Shown here: positions 1 to 9,999 of the stretch, piece by piece
Layout: the number at the start of each line of letters is the position of its first letter
Position numbering within the stretch: position 1 is the stretch's first letter
NCBI GenBank assembly: GCA_963793335.1
Contig: CAWBZS010000027.1
Coordinates: 1 to 64,000 of the forward strand
Reading direction: 5' to 3'
DNA: 64,000 bases
Source: Sva-07 sp963793335
Lineage (GTDB): Bacteria > Actinomycetota > Acidimicrobiia > Acidimicrobiales > Ilumatobacteraceae
The notes under the pieces: model-generated
Database searches by the model: none
What the model was told of the DNA's origin: nothing
What the model saw: only the letters and a program-made list of their open reading frames with translations
Translations under genes and position numbers: made by a program

Positions 1-19
1 GCTCGCTACCCTGGGCGCC

Positions 20-508
20 ATGCCAACGTTCGATGTCGTGTCCGAAGTCGATGCCCAAGAGGTCCGCAATGCCGTCGACCAGGCCCAACGCGAGATCGCC
101 AACCGCTTCGACTTCAAGAACACCAATTCCTCCATCGAGCAGAACGAGATGGTGATCACCCTCGCCACCGTGAGCCGCGATCGCCTCGACGCGCTCCGCA
201 CCGTGCTCGAGGAGAAGCTGGTCAAGCGGGGCGTGTCACTGCGCGGTGTCGACTACGGCGACGTCCAAGATGCCACCCAGGACACGGTGCGTCAGGTGGT
301 CACGATCAAGGTGGGGATCTCCTCCGACAAGGCCAAGGAGATCAACAAGCTGATCAAGGCCAATGCGCCCAAGGGCACCTCCAGCCAGACACAGGGCGAA
401 TCGATCCGGGTGTCGGCGAAGAAGCGTGACGCCTTGCAGGACGTGATCGCAATGCTCAAGGCCGAAGACATCGGCATCCCGCTGCAGTTCCAGAACTTCC
501 GCGACTGA
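20..508 (+). CDS. yajQ: YajQ family nucleotide-binding protein
   Basis: A complete 162-residue protein of the usual YajQ length (about 160). It opens with the family signature MPTFDVVSEVD and continues with NRFDFKNT and VKRGVSLRGVDYG. The family has a tandem ferredoxin-like fold. Members in Xanthomonas and Pseudomonas bind cyclic di-GMP and act as effectors; that role is family knowledge, not seen here. The ATG is only 19 bases from the window edge, so the promoter is mostly outside. It is convergent with the acetyl-CoA synthetase gene, whose stop lies about 30 bases downstream. Confidence 0.95.
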   Translation: MPTFDVVSEVDAQEVRNAVDQAQREIANRFDFKNTNSSIEQNEMVITLATVSRDRLDALRTVLEEKLVKRGVSLRGVDYGDVQDATQDTVRQVVTIKVGISSDKAKEINKLIKANAPKGTSSQTQGESIRVSAKKRDALQDVIAMLKAEDIGIPLQFQNFRD

Positions 509-536
509 CGCCGCTCGGTCTGTCGGGTCTGCGAAT

Positions 537-2501
<1,965 letters not shown>

Positions 2502-2605
2502 GCCGCGAATGGTAGGTCACGCACGCGGCGCGTTGGCACCCGTGATCTCGCCGATGGCCTCCGTGTACATTTTCGGCCTCGACAGCGCGGCATAAGGTGG
2601 TGTGC

Positions 2606-3184
2606 ATGGGGTGCTTCTGCGGTTGCGGTCGGGACATCTCCGGGATGCGGCAGCGGTCGCAGAACACCGTCGCCAAGGACATGGCGGGCCACCTCGAAAC
2701 GTTCGAGGGCGCGAGCAGGGTCGACGGTGTCGATGCGCAACGAGCAGCGGCAGCAATCCCGCAAGGACAGGCGCTCGTTGCGGTGCTGCGCTCGGTGATC
2801 CATGGCGAACGGTCTCGCAAAGACCTCGACAAGCGCGCAACGCGCGACTGGCACATGGAAGCGGGCAAGATCGCCAACGATCTCTTGGATCAGGCGTCGG
2901 ACATCGGGTTCCTCGGCTCGGCGTCGACCCTGTCTGCGTTGGTCTACCGAGGGCAACGGTTCCCGGGAGTGATCGCCCAGGTGCATGACACCGGGGTGGA
3001 GGTCAACCGGAGCTTCCGCGTCCGGCTCGCCATCGACGTGCAACCGGATGAGGGCGAACCGTTCCGGGTGGAGCGCACGATGCTGGTCTCACGCATTGCA
3101 GTGCCACGCGTCGGCGATCGGGTCGAAGTGGCGATCGACCGCGACGATCCGGACGAGTTCGCCTTCCGCATCGTCCCGGCCTGA
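2606..3184 (+). CDS. Unknown protein with N-terminal Cys-rich motif
   Basis: I do not recognise a family. The chosen ATG at 2606 follows an AAGG ribosome-binding site at 2594-2597; an in-frame GTG at 2597 would add three residues. The protein is about 192 residues and begins MGCFCGCGRD, a tight run of three cysteines that could bind metal or be a modified terminus. The middle is helical. The last 70 residues, from GVEVNRSFRVRL onward, alternate hydrophobic and charged residues, as in a small beta barrel. No signal peptide or membrane segment is visible. It is divergent from acs and convergent with the thioesterase gene. Confidence 0.75.
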   Translation: MGCFCGCGRDISGMRQRSQNTVAKDMAGHLETFEGASRVDGVDAQRAAAAIPQGQALVAVLRSVIHGERSRKDLDKRATRDWHMEAGKIANDLLDQASDIGFLGSASTLSALVYRGQRFPGVIAQVHDTGVEVNRSFRVRLAIDVQPDEGEPFRVERTMLVSRIAVPRVGDRVEVAIDRDDPDEFAFRIVPA

Positions 3185-3237
3185 CCGCAGCACTGGCATT
3201 GCCGCACCGCTCCCCCGAAGACCACTCCACTCCAGAG

Positions 3238-3279
3238 CGATGAGTTTCCGCGCGGCACGGTTCGCGCGGAAACTCATCG
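3238..3279. repeat. Palindromic repeat family P41, copy 1
   Basis: A 42 bp imperfect palindrome with arms CGATGAGTTTCCGCGCG and CGCGCGGAAACTCATCG. Four related 41 bp copies lie at 44681, 44744, 49937 and 49999. This copy sits between convergent genes and its right end overlaps the last 6 bases of the thioesterase gene. It would fold into a strong hairpin in either RNA strand. Confidence 0.9.
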
Positions 3280-4122
3280 GTCGGGACGGCGCGCCGCCGG
3301 GCGGCACAGCAAGGTACTGCCGCCGAGCGCGACGAGCTGCCGGTCGCGTGTCCAGATCTGGCCGGTGGCACCGACGAGGCCGCCCGTGGCAACTGGAGCG
3401 GCGGCTTCGCTCAGGAGCCACGGTTCGTCGGCGGTCGACCCGATGAAGCGGGCGGTCACCTCGATCGTCGGAGCGAAGTGGTCGAGGTCGCCCAGGTGAG
3501 CTCGGCAGGCGGACGGCCACGAGTCGAGGTCGATCAGGATCAGCGATCGGCACGCGTCGACCCAGGGATCGGTGAATGTGGCGGTCGGAACGAACTTCAC
3601 CCACGCACGCGTCGACGGTTCGGATGCCTCCCTGTTCTCCCAGTCGTCGATCCAGTCGGTGGGACGTTGCTCGATGTTCTCCCAGAACGGGTGTCGGGGC
3701 GGCCCGTCCTGCACGCCGAGCAGTTCCTGAGTGCTCTGGAGGTCGTCGGGGTCGGGGACATCCTGAGGCCCGAGCGTGGTGTGGTGCTCCAATCCATCGA
3801 GATCGGCGTCGACGCCCCAGACGTTGGCGACGAGCAATGGTCGCCCCTCCTGGGAGATCCGCACGGTCACCGAGGAGGCCACCTTGGTGTGTCGATTCAC
3901 TTCGACGTCGATGGCGACCGGTTCGCTGCGCCCGGCGCCGACGAAGTGCGCGTTGATCGATGCTGGCCGAGCGCGTCCGCTGGAGACCCCAGCGGCGCGC
4001 ATCGCCACCGCGGCCAGGTAGCCACCGTTCGGACCCCAGATCTCCCAGTCGGGCGAGAGGCCGCACCTGAACGTGGACGGTCCGGTCTGCTCGACGGTGG
4101 TGTCGTTCGCGAGGTCGCCCAT
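3274..4122 (-). CDS. Acyl-CoA thioesterase family protein (hotdog fold)
   Basis: A 282-residue protein with two hotdog-like halves, as in TesB-like thioesterases. The N-terminal half holds the typical segment WGPNGGYLAAVAMRAAG, then INAHFVGAGRSEPVAIDVEV and the substrate-loop-like sequence KVASSVTVRISQEGRPLL. The C-terminal half (after about residue 150) repeats the pattern with FAPTIEVTARFIGSTADEPW. It probably hydrolyses acyl-CoA esters in the cytoplasm; the chain-length preference cannot be read from sequence. The 3' end runs into a palindromic repeat that contributes its stop codon. Confidence 0.85.
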   Translation of the reverse strand: MGDLANDTTVEQTGPSTFRCGLSPDWEIWGPNGGYLAAVAMRAAGVSSGRARPASINAHFVGAGRSEPVAIDVEVNRHTKVASSVTVRISQEGRPLLVANVWGVDADLDGLEHHTTLGPQDVPDPDDLQSTQELLGVQDGPPRHPFWENIEQRPTDWIDDWENREASEPSTRAWVKFVPTATFTDPWVDACRSLILIDLDSWPSACRAHLGDLDHFAPTIEVTARFIGSTADEPWLLSEAAAPVATGGLVGATGQIWTRDRQLVALGGSTLLCRPAARRPDR

Positions 4123-4282
4123 TCGGCGATGATTGCAGACACCATCGGCACGTGCGGCGTGAGTTCCCCCTACTGGCCGTCGTCGTCGACCACGACACCG
4201 AGTGCATCGAGCGCAATCAGTCCCATCGGCAGGATCCGGCCGGGGTCGACGATCGCTCCGCGAAGTGCGGCTGCACCCCCGG

Positions 4283-4316
4283 AACTCTGTGACACCCCCT
4301 CTCTATGGTTGGATGC
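4283..4316 (+). promoter_or_regulatory. Conserved leader of DUF222/HNH gene, copy 1
   Basis: This 34-base segment immediately before the HNH start matches 31 of 34 bases of the leader of the second HNH gene (57916-57949). The shared core is AACTCTGTGACACCCCCTCT. A TATGGT-like box lies 7 bases before the ATG, which would suit a leaderless transcript, but I see no clear -35 box. Conservation could reflect a promoter, an operator or the end of a duplicated unit. Confidence 0.6.
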
Positions 4317-5654
4317 ATGGAGATCGCAGCAGTGGTCGAGCGGGTCGAGGCGATTGCTTCGGTGCGTTCGAGCCGGTCGGCGGATGCTGATGTGATCGAG
4401 TCGGGCCTGGTGGCGGTGCGTGAGGTGCAGGCCTGGTGCCACGCCCAACACGCTGCTCTGGTCGAAGCGTTGCGAGGTGTCGATTCGTTCCCCGAGCAAC
4501 GGGTCGCGAAGGCGTCGAAGATCTCGCTGGGCCAGGCAGCGAAGTCGACCGAGCGATCCTCGACGTTGGCCAAGACACCGACGCTGGCTGACGCGTTGGA
4601 TGATGGTGCGATCACCAGCGATCACATCGATGCGGTCACACGTGCATCGAGGAAGGTCGACGCAGCCCGACGGGGTGAGTTGATCGAGCGTGCTGACGCG
4701 TTGGCTGCGGTCGCGAAGGCCGCAACCGTCGACGAGTTCGCCCGCCGGTTGGACCTTGAAACGAAGCAGCTGCAGGAGGACGACGGCATGGACCGCCTGA
4801 CCCGGCAACGACGCAACGCTCGATCCAGGTCGTGGGTGGACCTCGAGGGCATGTGGAACCTGTCGGCCAAGTTCGATCCCGTCACCGGGGTCAAGATCGC
4901 CGCGCGCATCGACACGACGCTGCATACGTTGTTCGGCCAATCCGTCCCCGACGATTGCCCCGACGACCCGATCGAGAAACAGCGCTACCTCGCAGCCCAC
5001 GCCGTCGCCCGACTCCTGCTCGACGGGGCCCTCACCACGAACACCGACGACAGCGACAACGCGACGTCCCTCGACGGCAAGCGCACCGGGTCAGATGACG
5101 TCGCAACCGTCGACACCGGTGCGCACCGTCGCACGACGGCGTCGCGTCCGCAGCCCGGCCGCCCAGAATTCGTCGTGGTCATCGACGCCGACGCAGCAGG
5201 CCACCGTGGTCCGGTCGGCGAGTTCTCGATCCCGGTCGAGGTCCCCGCCCGAGTGCTTGCAGACCTTGCCAGTGACGCCAGCGTCCACGCCGTGGTCGTC
5301 CGCAACGGTGTCGTGCTGCACGCACCAGGCGAGTTGAATCTCGGGCGCTCGTGCCGGCTTGCGAACCGCGCCCAGCGGCGGGCGTTGCGAGGCCTCTACC
5401 GAGGCTGCGCCCTTCCAGGCTGCTCCGTCGGCTACGACCACTGCAAACTCCACCACGTCATCTGGTGGCGACACGGTGGCAGCACCGACCTCGACAACTT
5501 GCTACCGGTCTGCTCACTGCATCACCGCAAGATCCACAACGACGACTGGGTGATCGAGCTCGGACCCAACCGAGAACTCACCCTCCGACTTCCCGACGGC
5601 AGCATCCACACGACCGGTCCACCGCACCGGTCCGACCGAAGTCCCGCCGCCTGA
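4317..5654 (+). CDS. DUF222 / HNH endonuclease (13E12 family), copy 1
   Basis: A 445-residue protein. Residues 1 to about 300 are the helical DUF222 region. The C-terminal 110 residues hold an HNH nuclease: CALPGC, then HHVIWW, TDLDNLLPVC and LHHRKIHNDD, which provide the HNH histidines, the central Asn and the zinc-type cysteines. The start MEIAAVVERVEAIASV is chosen because it matches the second copy at 57950; an in-frame ATG 12 bases upstream is less likely. Families of such genes are typical of Actinobacteria (REP13E12 in mycobacteria). Their role is unknown; mobile or self-splicing-related origins have been suggested. Confidence 0.92.
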   Translation: MEIAAVVERVEAIASVRSSRSADADVIESGLVAVREVQAWCHAQHAALVEALRGVDSFPEQRVAKASKISLGQAAKSTERSSTLAKTPTLADALDDGAITSDHIDAVTRASRKVDAARRGELIERADALAAVAKAATVDEFARRLDLETKQLQEDDGMDRLTRQRRNARSRSWVDLEGMWNLSAKFDPVTGVKIAARIDTTLHTLFGQSVPDDCPDDPIEKQRYLAAHAVARLLLDGALTTNTDDSDNATSLDGKRTGSDDVATVDTGAHRRTTASRPQPGRPEFVVVIDADAAGHRGPVGEFSIPVEVPARVLADLASDASVHAVVVRNGVVLHAPGELNLGRSCRLANRAQRRALRGLYRGCALPGCSVGYDHCKLHHVIWWRHGGSTDLDNLLPVCSLHHRKIHNDDWVIELGPNRELTLRLPDGSIHTTGPPHRSDRSPAA

Positions 5655-5672
5655 CTCCACGACTATCGCCAG

Positions 5673-5688
5673 GCTCGGGCATCCGAGC
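5673..5688. terminator. Short hairpin between convergent genes
   Basis: GCTCGG-GCAT-CCGAGC forms a 6 bp GC-rich stem with a 4-base loop between the convergent HNH gene and the methyltransferase that ends the nuo operon. There is no T-tract on either side, so a terminator role is only tentative. Confidence 0.3.
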
Positions 5689-5748
5689 GAGCGGGCAACC
5701 GAACCGACAGGTCAGATCCAGTTCGACGCGTCCGGCAGCGTCACGACG

Positions 5749-6768
5749 TCAGCAACGCCACTCGGCGACGAGGAAGGCCCCGAGGCCATCGGGGTCAAGC
5801 AGCGCTTCGGCTTCACTGATACGGCTACGCATCTTCATCGCTTCGAGGCCTGGGCGTGCCGCCTGCTCCTCCCAGACCCGCTTGCCCTCGGCGACCAGGT
5901 CGTCGACACCCCACAGCTGCAGGAACTGCGCTTGGGTACGAACGCTGTCGGGTTGGGGCAATTGGTCGATCGGCACGTCGATGGTGATGTCCTGCATGCC
6001 GGGCATTGCCAGGTAGTGCTCGCCGCGCTCGTTGCCGCGATAGGTGCGCAACCAGTCGCGATAGGGCCGCCCGGCGAGCATGGCGGTGATCGGTGTGGCG
6101 TAATCGATGGCGACCACCGAGCCTGCCCGGACGACGCGCCGGGCCTGCTCGACGAACGCCCCCGCTCGATCGATCAACGGCGCCCGCGCACCGAACGGCG
6201 CGGTCGGTGGCAGGAAGTCGGGCACCGGGTCGATCGGGGTCGACAGCACCTCGACGAAGCGGCCATCCGCCCCGACGTCGACGTACGCCTCACGCCATCC
6301 GTCGTCGAACACCGCAAGCCGAAACGGCAGGTTGTCGAGCAGCTCGTTGGCGATCAGGACACCGTCGAACGGTTCGGACGGAACCTCCTCCACCGACGCG
6401 ATGCCATCGGGATGCCGCGCTCGTTGCGACGCGGAGATCTCGACTGCGACGTAGCGCAGGCTGTCGCAGCAGTCGGGCCGGGCCGCGAGCACGGAACGAG
6501 CAAGTGTGCCGGGCCCCGCACCTGCGTCGACCACCGTGAACACATCGGGTCGACCGATGCGTGCCCACTCGGCGTCGAGGTAGCGGGCAACCACCGCACC
6601 GAACAGCGGTCCGATCTCCGGTGAGGTGATGAAGTCGCCTCGACGCCCGGCCGATCCCCCGTCGGCTCTCGTGTAGAACCCCTCGCCGCCGTACAGCGCA
6701 AGCTCCATGAACCGCTCGAACGGCATCGGCCCCGACGCCCGAATGAGGCCACGAATCTCGTCCGTCAT
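5749..6768 (-). CDS. MidA/NDUFAF7-type SAM-dependent methyltransferase
   Basis: A 339-residue class I methyltransferase of the MidA (DUF185, NDUFAF7) family. The N-terminal MPFERFMELALYGGEGFYTR and GDFITSPEIGPLFGAVVARYL are family hallmarks. VVDAGAGPGTLARSVL is the SAM-binding loop, and ANELLDNLPF is the conserved post-I segment. The mitochondrial homologue NDUFAF7 dimethylates an arginine on the 49-kDa subunit (the NuoD equivalent) during complex I assembly. Here the gene lies 78 bases after nuoN on the same strand, which strongly suggests the same job. A 47-nt hairpin sits just before its AAAGG ribosome-binding site. Confidence 0.92.
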   Translation of the reverse strand: MTDEIRGLIRASGPMPFERFMELALYGGEGFYTRADGGSAGRRGDFITSPEIGPLFGAVVARYLDAEWARIGRPDVFTVVDAGAGPGTLARSVLAARPDCCDSLRYVAVEISASQRARHPDGIASVEEVPSEPFDGVLIANELLDNLPFRLAVFDDGWREAYVDVGADGRFVEVLSTPIDPVPDFLPPTAPFGARAPLIDRAGAFVEQARRVVRAGSVVAIDYATPITAMLAGRPYRDWLRTYRGNERGEHYLAMPGMQDITIDVPIDQLPQPDSVRTQAQFLQLWGVDDLVAEGKRVWEEQAARPGLEAMKMRSRISEAEALLDPDGLGAFLVAEWRC

Positions 6769-6782
6769 GCTGCCTTTCGTCG

Positions 6783-6829
6783 TTCTCGTGAACTCGTGCG
6801 GGAACTATTCCGGCACGGGTTCACGAGAA
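6783..6829 (-). promoter_or_regulatory. Long hairpin before midA-like gene
   Basis: Two 22-nt arms (6783-6804 and 6808-6829) pair at 20 of 22 positions around a 3-base loop. The outer arm is TTCTCGTGAAC pairing with GTTCACGAGAA. It lies between the nuoN stop and the methyltransferase ribosome-binding site, ending 14 bases before the start codon. It could be an attenuator, an mRNA stabiliser for the nuo transcript or a terminator; it has no T-tract. Confidence 0.75.
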
Positions 6830-6846
6830 GCGAGGGTTCGGGGTGG

Positions 6847-8364
6847 TCAGCCGGTGAACGCGCCGGTCAGCGCGTCCACTGCGCCGACTCGGGCGACGAT
6901 GTTCGGCAGGACACCGACGACGATCGTGCCCACCACGGTGATCGCCAGTGCGGCCACCACCGGCGCCGGTGGTTTGACGGGGGCGACGTCGCCGTCGGGA
7001 GCGTCGTCCATCCACACGACCCGAAGGACCCGCATGTAGTACGCCGCCGCGATCACGGTGTTGACCGCAGCGATACCGGCGAGGACGTACGCCGGGGTGG
7101 TCCCGGCGTCGAGCACCGCTTTGAAGGCGTTGAACTTGGCGAACCATCCACCGAGCGGCGGAATGCCCGCCAACGACGCGAAGAAGATCGTCATCGCCAC
7201 GGCGAGGCCAGGGGCGTAGCCGAACAGACCACCGAACGACGAGATCTCACCGCTGTTGGTCTTGCGCGAGACCGCGATCACGACCGCGAAGGCGCCGAGG
7301 TTCATGAAGGCGTAGACGACCAGGTAGACCATCACGGCGTTCATTGCCGAGGCGCCGACGCCGGGATCACCGGCGAACGCCAGCGGCATCAGGATGAAGC
7401 CGCCCTGGCTGATCGACGAGTAGGCCAGCATGCGGATGATGTTGGTCTGACGCAACGCGAGCACGTTGCCGATGGTCATCGTCAGTGCAGCCATCACCCA
7501 GATCAGCGGCTCGTACACCTCGTCCGCCCCGGGGAAGGCGACGAAGATCAGCGTCATCAAGGCCACGAAACCGGCGGACTTGGCTGCCACCGAGAAGAAC
7601 GCCGTGACGGGGGTCGGGGCGCCCTCGTAGGTGTCGGGAGCCCACTGGTGGAAGGGAACAGCCGACACCTTGAACGCGAACCCACAGATGACGAACACGA
7701 CCGCCACGACTTCGAGCCCGAGCAGATCACCGTCGGCCAACGACGCACCGATGTCGGTGAGCAGCGTCGAGCCGGTGACGCCGAAGAGGAAGCTCATGCC
7801 GTAGAGCAGCACCGCGGATGCGAAGACGCCCATCAGGTAGTACTTGACGCCCGCCTCGTTGCCCCGGGGGTTGCGCTTGTTCCATGCGGCCATCATGTAG
7901 CCGGGAATCGAGAGCAACTCGAGCGCCACGAAGATGCTCACGAGATCGCGAGACGAGGCCATCATGACCATGCCGAGCACGCTGCAGAGCATCAGCACGT
8001 AGAACTCGCCCTGGTAGTAGCCGCCCTCCTCGAGTTCGGTCTGACTCATCAGGACCACGACGTATGCCGCGAGCAGGAACAGCCCAGTGAGCACGAGCGA
8101 GTAGTCGTCGACGACGAAGCGGCCGCCGAACATCGAACGGGTGTCGTCGCCGATCACGGCGAGCGTCACCACCGGCACGAAGGCACCGAGCAGCACGAAG
8201 CCGGTGATCGTGGAGATCATCCACTTCTTCGACTCCGGGAGCTGCAGGTCGAGCGCGAGGATCACGTTGATCCCAATGGCCAACACGACCAAGGGCGCGA
8301 CGGCATGCCAGTCGATCGTCGGCGACACCCAGTCGCCGGCTTGAGCAAGGAGCGTGGCGAGCAT
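6847..8364 (-). CDS. nuoN: NADH-quinone oxidoreductase subunit N
   Basis: A 505-residue antiporter-like proton-pumping membrane subunit of complex I with about 14 hydrophobic helices. VSAVPFHQWAPDTYEGAPTP holds the conserved Lys/His/Trp region of the half-channel, and later SISQGGFILMPLAF follows the family pattern. The ATG at 8364 overlaps the nuoM stop by one base; upstream sequence in this frame is Arg-rich and not coding. It is the last nuo gene before the MidA-type methyltransferase. Confidence 0.96.
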   Translation of the reverse strand: MLATLLAQAGDWVSPTIDWHAVAPLVVLAIGINVILALDLQLPESKKWMISTITGFVLLGAFVPVVTLAVIGDDTRSMFGGRFVVDDYSLVLTGLFLLAAYVVVLMSQTELEEGGYYQGEFYVLMLCSVLGMVMMASSRDLVSIFVALELLSIPGYMMAAWNKRNPRGNEAGVKYYLMGVFASAVLLYGMSFLFGVTGSTLLTDIGASLADGDLLGLEVVAVVFVICGFAFKVSAVPFHQWAPDTYEGAPTPVTAFFSVAAKSAGFVALMTLIFVAFPGADEVYEPLIWVMAALTMTIGNVLALRQTNIIRMLAYSSISQGGFILMPLAFAGDPGVGASAMNAVMVYLVVYAFMNLGAFAVVIAVSRKTNSGEISSFGGLFGYAPGLAVAMTIFFASLAGIPPLGGWFAKFNAFKAVLDAGTTPAYVLAGIAAVNTVIAAAYYMRVLRVVWMDDAPDGDVAPVKPPAPVVAALAITVVGTIVVGVLPNIVARVGAVDALTGAFTG

Positions 8365-9983
8365 CAGGGCAGCGTCTCTCCGAGGCGGTTCACCATCTCG
8401 GTGACCGCCGGGTCGATCACCTTGAACAGCAGCTGCGGGTACACGCCGAGCACGACGATCGCGATCAGGAACGGCGTCCAGGCGATCCACTCGATCGGGG
8501 TGACGTCGGTGATCTCGTCATGATCGTCCGCATGAGTCTGGGAGTCGTTGGCCGCCGAGCTCAGCGAGTGCGCCACACCACCGCCGGCGTGGGTGTCTCC
8601 GTGGCCGGAGAACTCCTCGGACGGTTCACCGAATGCGGTCCGCTGGTAGAGCCAGAGCAAGTAGGCCGCAGCGAGCACCGTACCGACCGCCGAGATCACC
8701 ATCAGCGTGCGGAACAGGGTGGTGCTCAGGCCGAAGCCGGGGCTGTAGGCCGCGAGAATCGCCGGGAACTCGCCCCAGAACCCGGCGAGGCCGGGCAGGC
8801 CGAGCGAGGCCATCGCAGCGAAGCCCATGATCCAACCGAGGCGCGGGGCCTGGATCAGCAGGCCGGACAGGCGGCTGATCTCGAGCGTGTGGTAGCGGTG
8901 TTTGACCGAGCCCGCAACGAAGAAGAGCATGCCGGTGATCAACCCGTGGGCGACCATGCCGAACAGCGCAGCATTGATGCCGAACTCGGTGAGCGTCGAG
9001 ATGCCGAGCATCACGAAGCCCATGTGGGCGACCGAGGAGAACGCGATCAGGCGCTTCATGTCGGTCTGCGCCAGGCAGCCGAGCGAGCCGTAGATGATGC
9101 CGATGACGGCCAGGATGCCGATCGCCGGCGCCCACGCGAGCGCCCCCTCCGGCAGCATCGGGATGGCGATGCGCACGAACCCGTACGTGCCGAGCTTGAG
9201 CAGAATTGCGGCCAGGATCACCGATCCCTGCGTGGGGGCCTGGGTGTGCGCATCGGGGAGCCAGGTGTGGAAGGGGAACATCGGCACCTTGACGGCAAAG
9301 CCGAGGAACATGCCCGCGAAGATCCAGATCTGGACGTCCCGGTCGATGCCGGCCCCCATCTCGACCAGGTGGGCGAACCCGAAGCTGTCACCACCGGTCT
9401 GGAAGAACAGCGCGAGGAACGCGACCAGCATGAATGCCGATCCGAACATGGTGTAGAGGAAGAACTTGAGCGAGGCGTACTTGCGCTGCTCGCCACCCCA
9501 CACACCGATCATGAAGTACATCGGCAACAGGACCACTTCGAAGAACACGAAGAACAGGATCAGGTCCTGGGCGATGAACGTGCCCGCCATGCCGACCTGC
9601 AGCACCAGCATCAGCATGTAGAACGCCTTGGGATTGCCCGCGTCGGGCATGTTGTCCCAGGTGTAGATCATCACCAGGAACGTGACGACCATCGACAGGA
9701 TGTACAGCGGCAGGCTGATGCCGTCGAGGCCGACGGTGTAGTTCGAGTTGATCACCGGGATCCACTCGGCGTCGACGAAGAACTGCAGCTTCTGCGACTC
9801 GCCGTAGTCGAACGCGAACAGCGTCGCGACGCCGACGGCCAGCGTGGCGCCTGCGGTGACGATGCCGATGAGCTTGTGGGTGGCCTCTTCGCTGCGCGGG
9901 ATGAACATCATCACGAGCACGCCGATGAGCGGCAGGAAGGTGCCGACGCTCAGGAGCCAGTTCTGATCGGTGAGAGTTTCCAT
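8364..9983 (-). CDS. nuoM: NADH-quinone oxidoreductase subunit M
   Basis: A 539-residue antiporter-like subunit with about 14 membrane helices. VKVPMFPFHTWLPDAHTQAP contains the conserved pumping Lys and the HTWLPDAH motif, and FSSVAHMGFVMLG is typical. The C-terminal part carries a His/Asp-rich stretch (GHGDTHAGGGVAHS then THADDHDE) between the last helices, absent from most homologues I know. It follows nuoL by 16 bases and overlaps nuoN by one base. Confidence 0.97.
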   Translation of the reverse strand: METLTDQNWLLSVGTFLPLIGVLVMMFIPRSEEATHKLIGIVTAGATLAVGVATLFAFDYGESQKLQFFVDAEWIPVINSNYTVGLDGISLPLYILSMVVTFLVMIYTWDNMPDAGNPKAFYMLMLVLQVGMAGTFIAQDLILFFVFFEVVLLPMYFMIGVWGGEQRKYASLKFFLYTMFGSAFMLVAFLALFFQTGGDSFGFAHLVEMGAGIDRDVQIWIFAGMFLGFAVKVPMFPFHTWLPDAHTQAPTQGSVILAAILLKLGTYGFVRIAIPMLPEGALAWAPAIGILAVIGIIYGSLGCLAQTDMKRLIAFSSVAHMGFVMLGISTLTEFGINAALFGMVAHGLITGMLFFVAGSVKHRYHTLEISRLSGLLIQAPRLGWIMGFAAMASLGLPGLAGFWGEFPAILAAYSPGFGLSTTLFRTLMVISAVGTVLAAAYLLWLYQRTAFGEPSEEFSGHGDTHAGGGVAHSLSSAANDSQTHADDHDEITDVTPIEWIAWTPFLIAIVVLGVYPQLLFKVIDPAVTEMVNRLGETLP

Positions 9984-9999
9984 GGGTTCAGAGTTGCTT

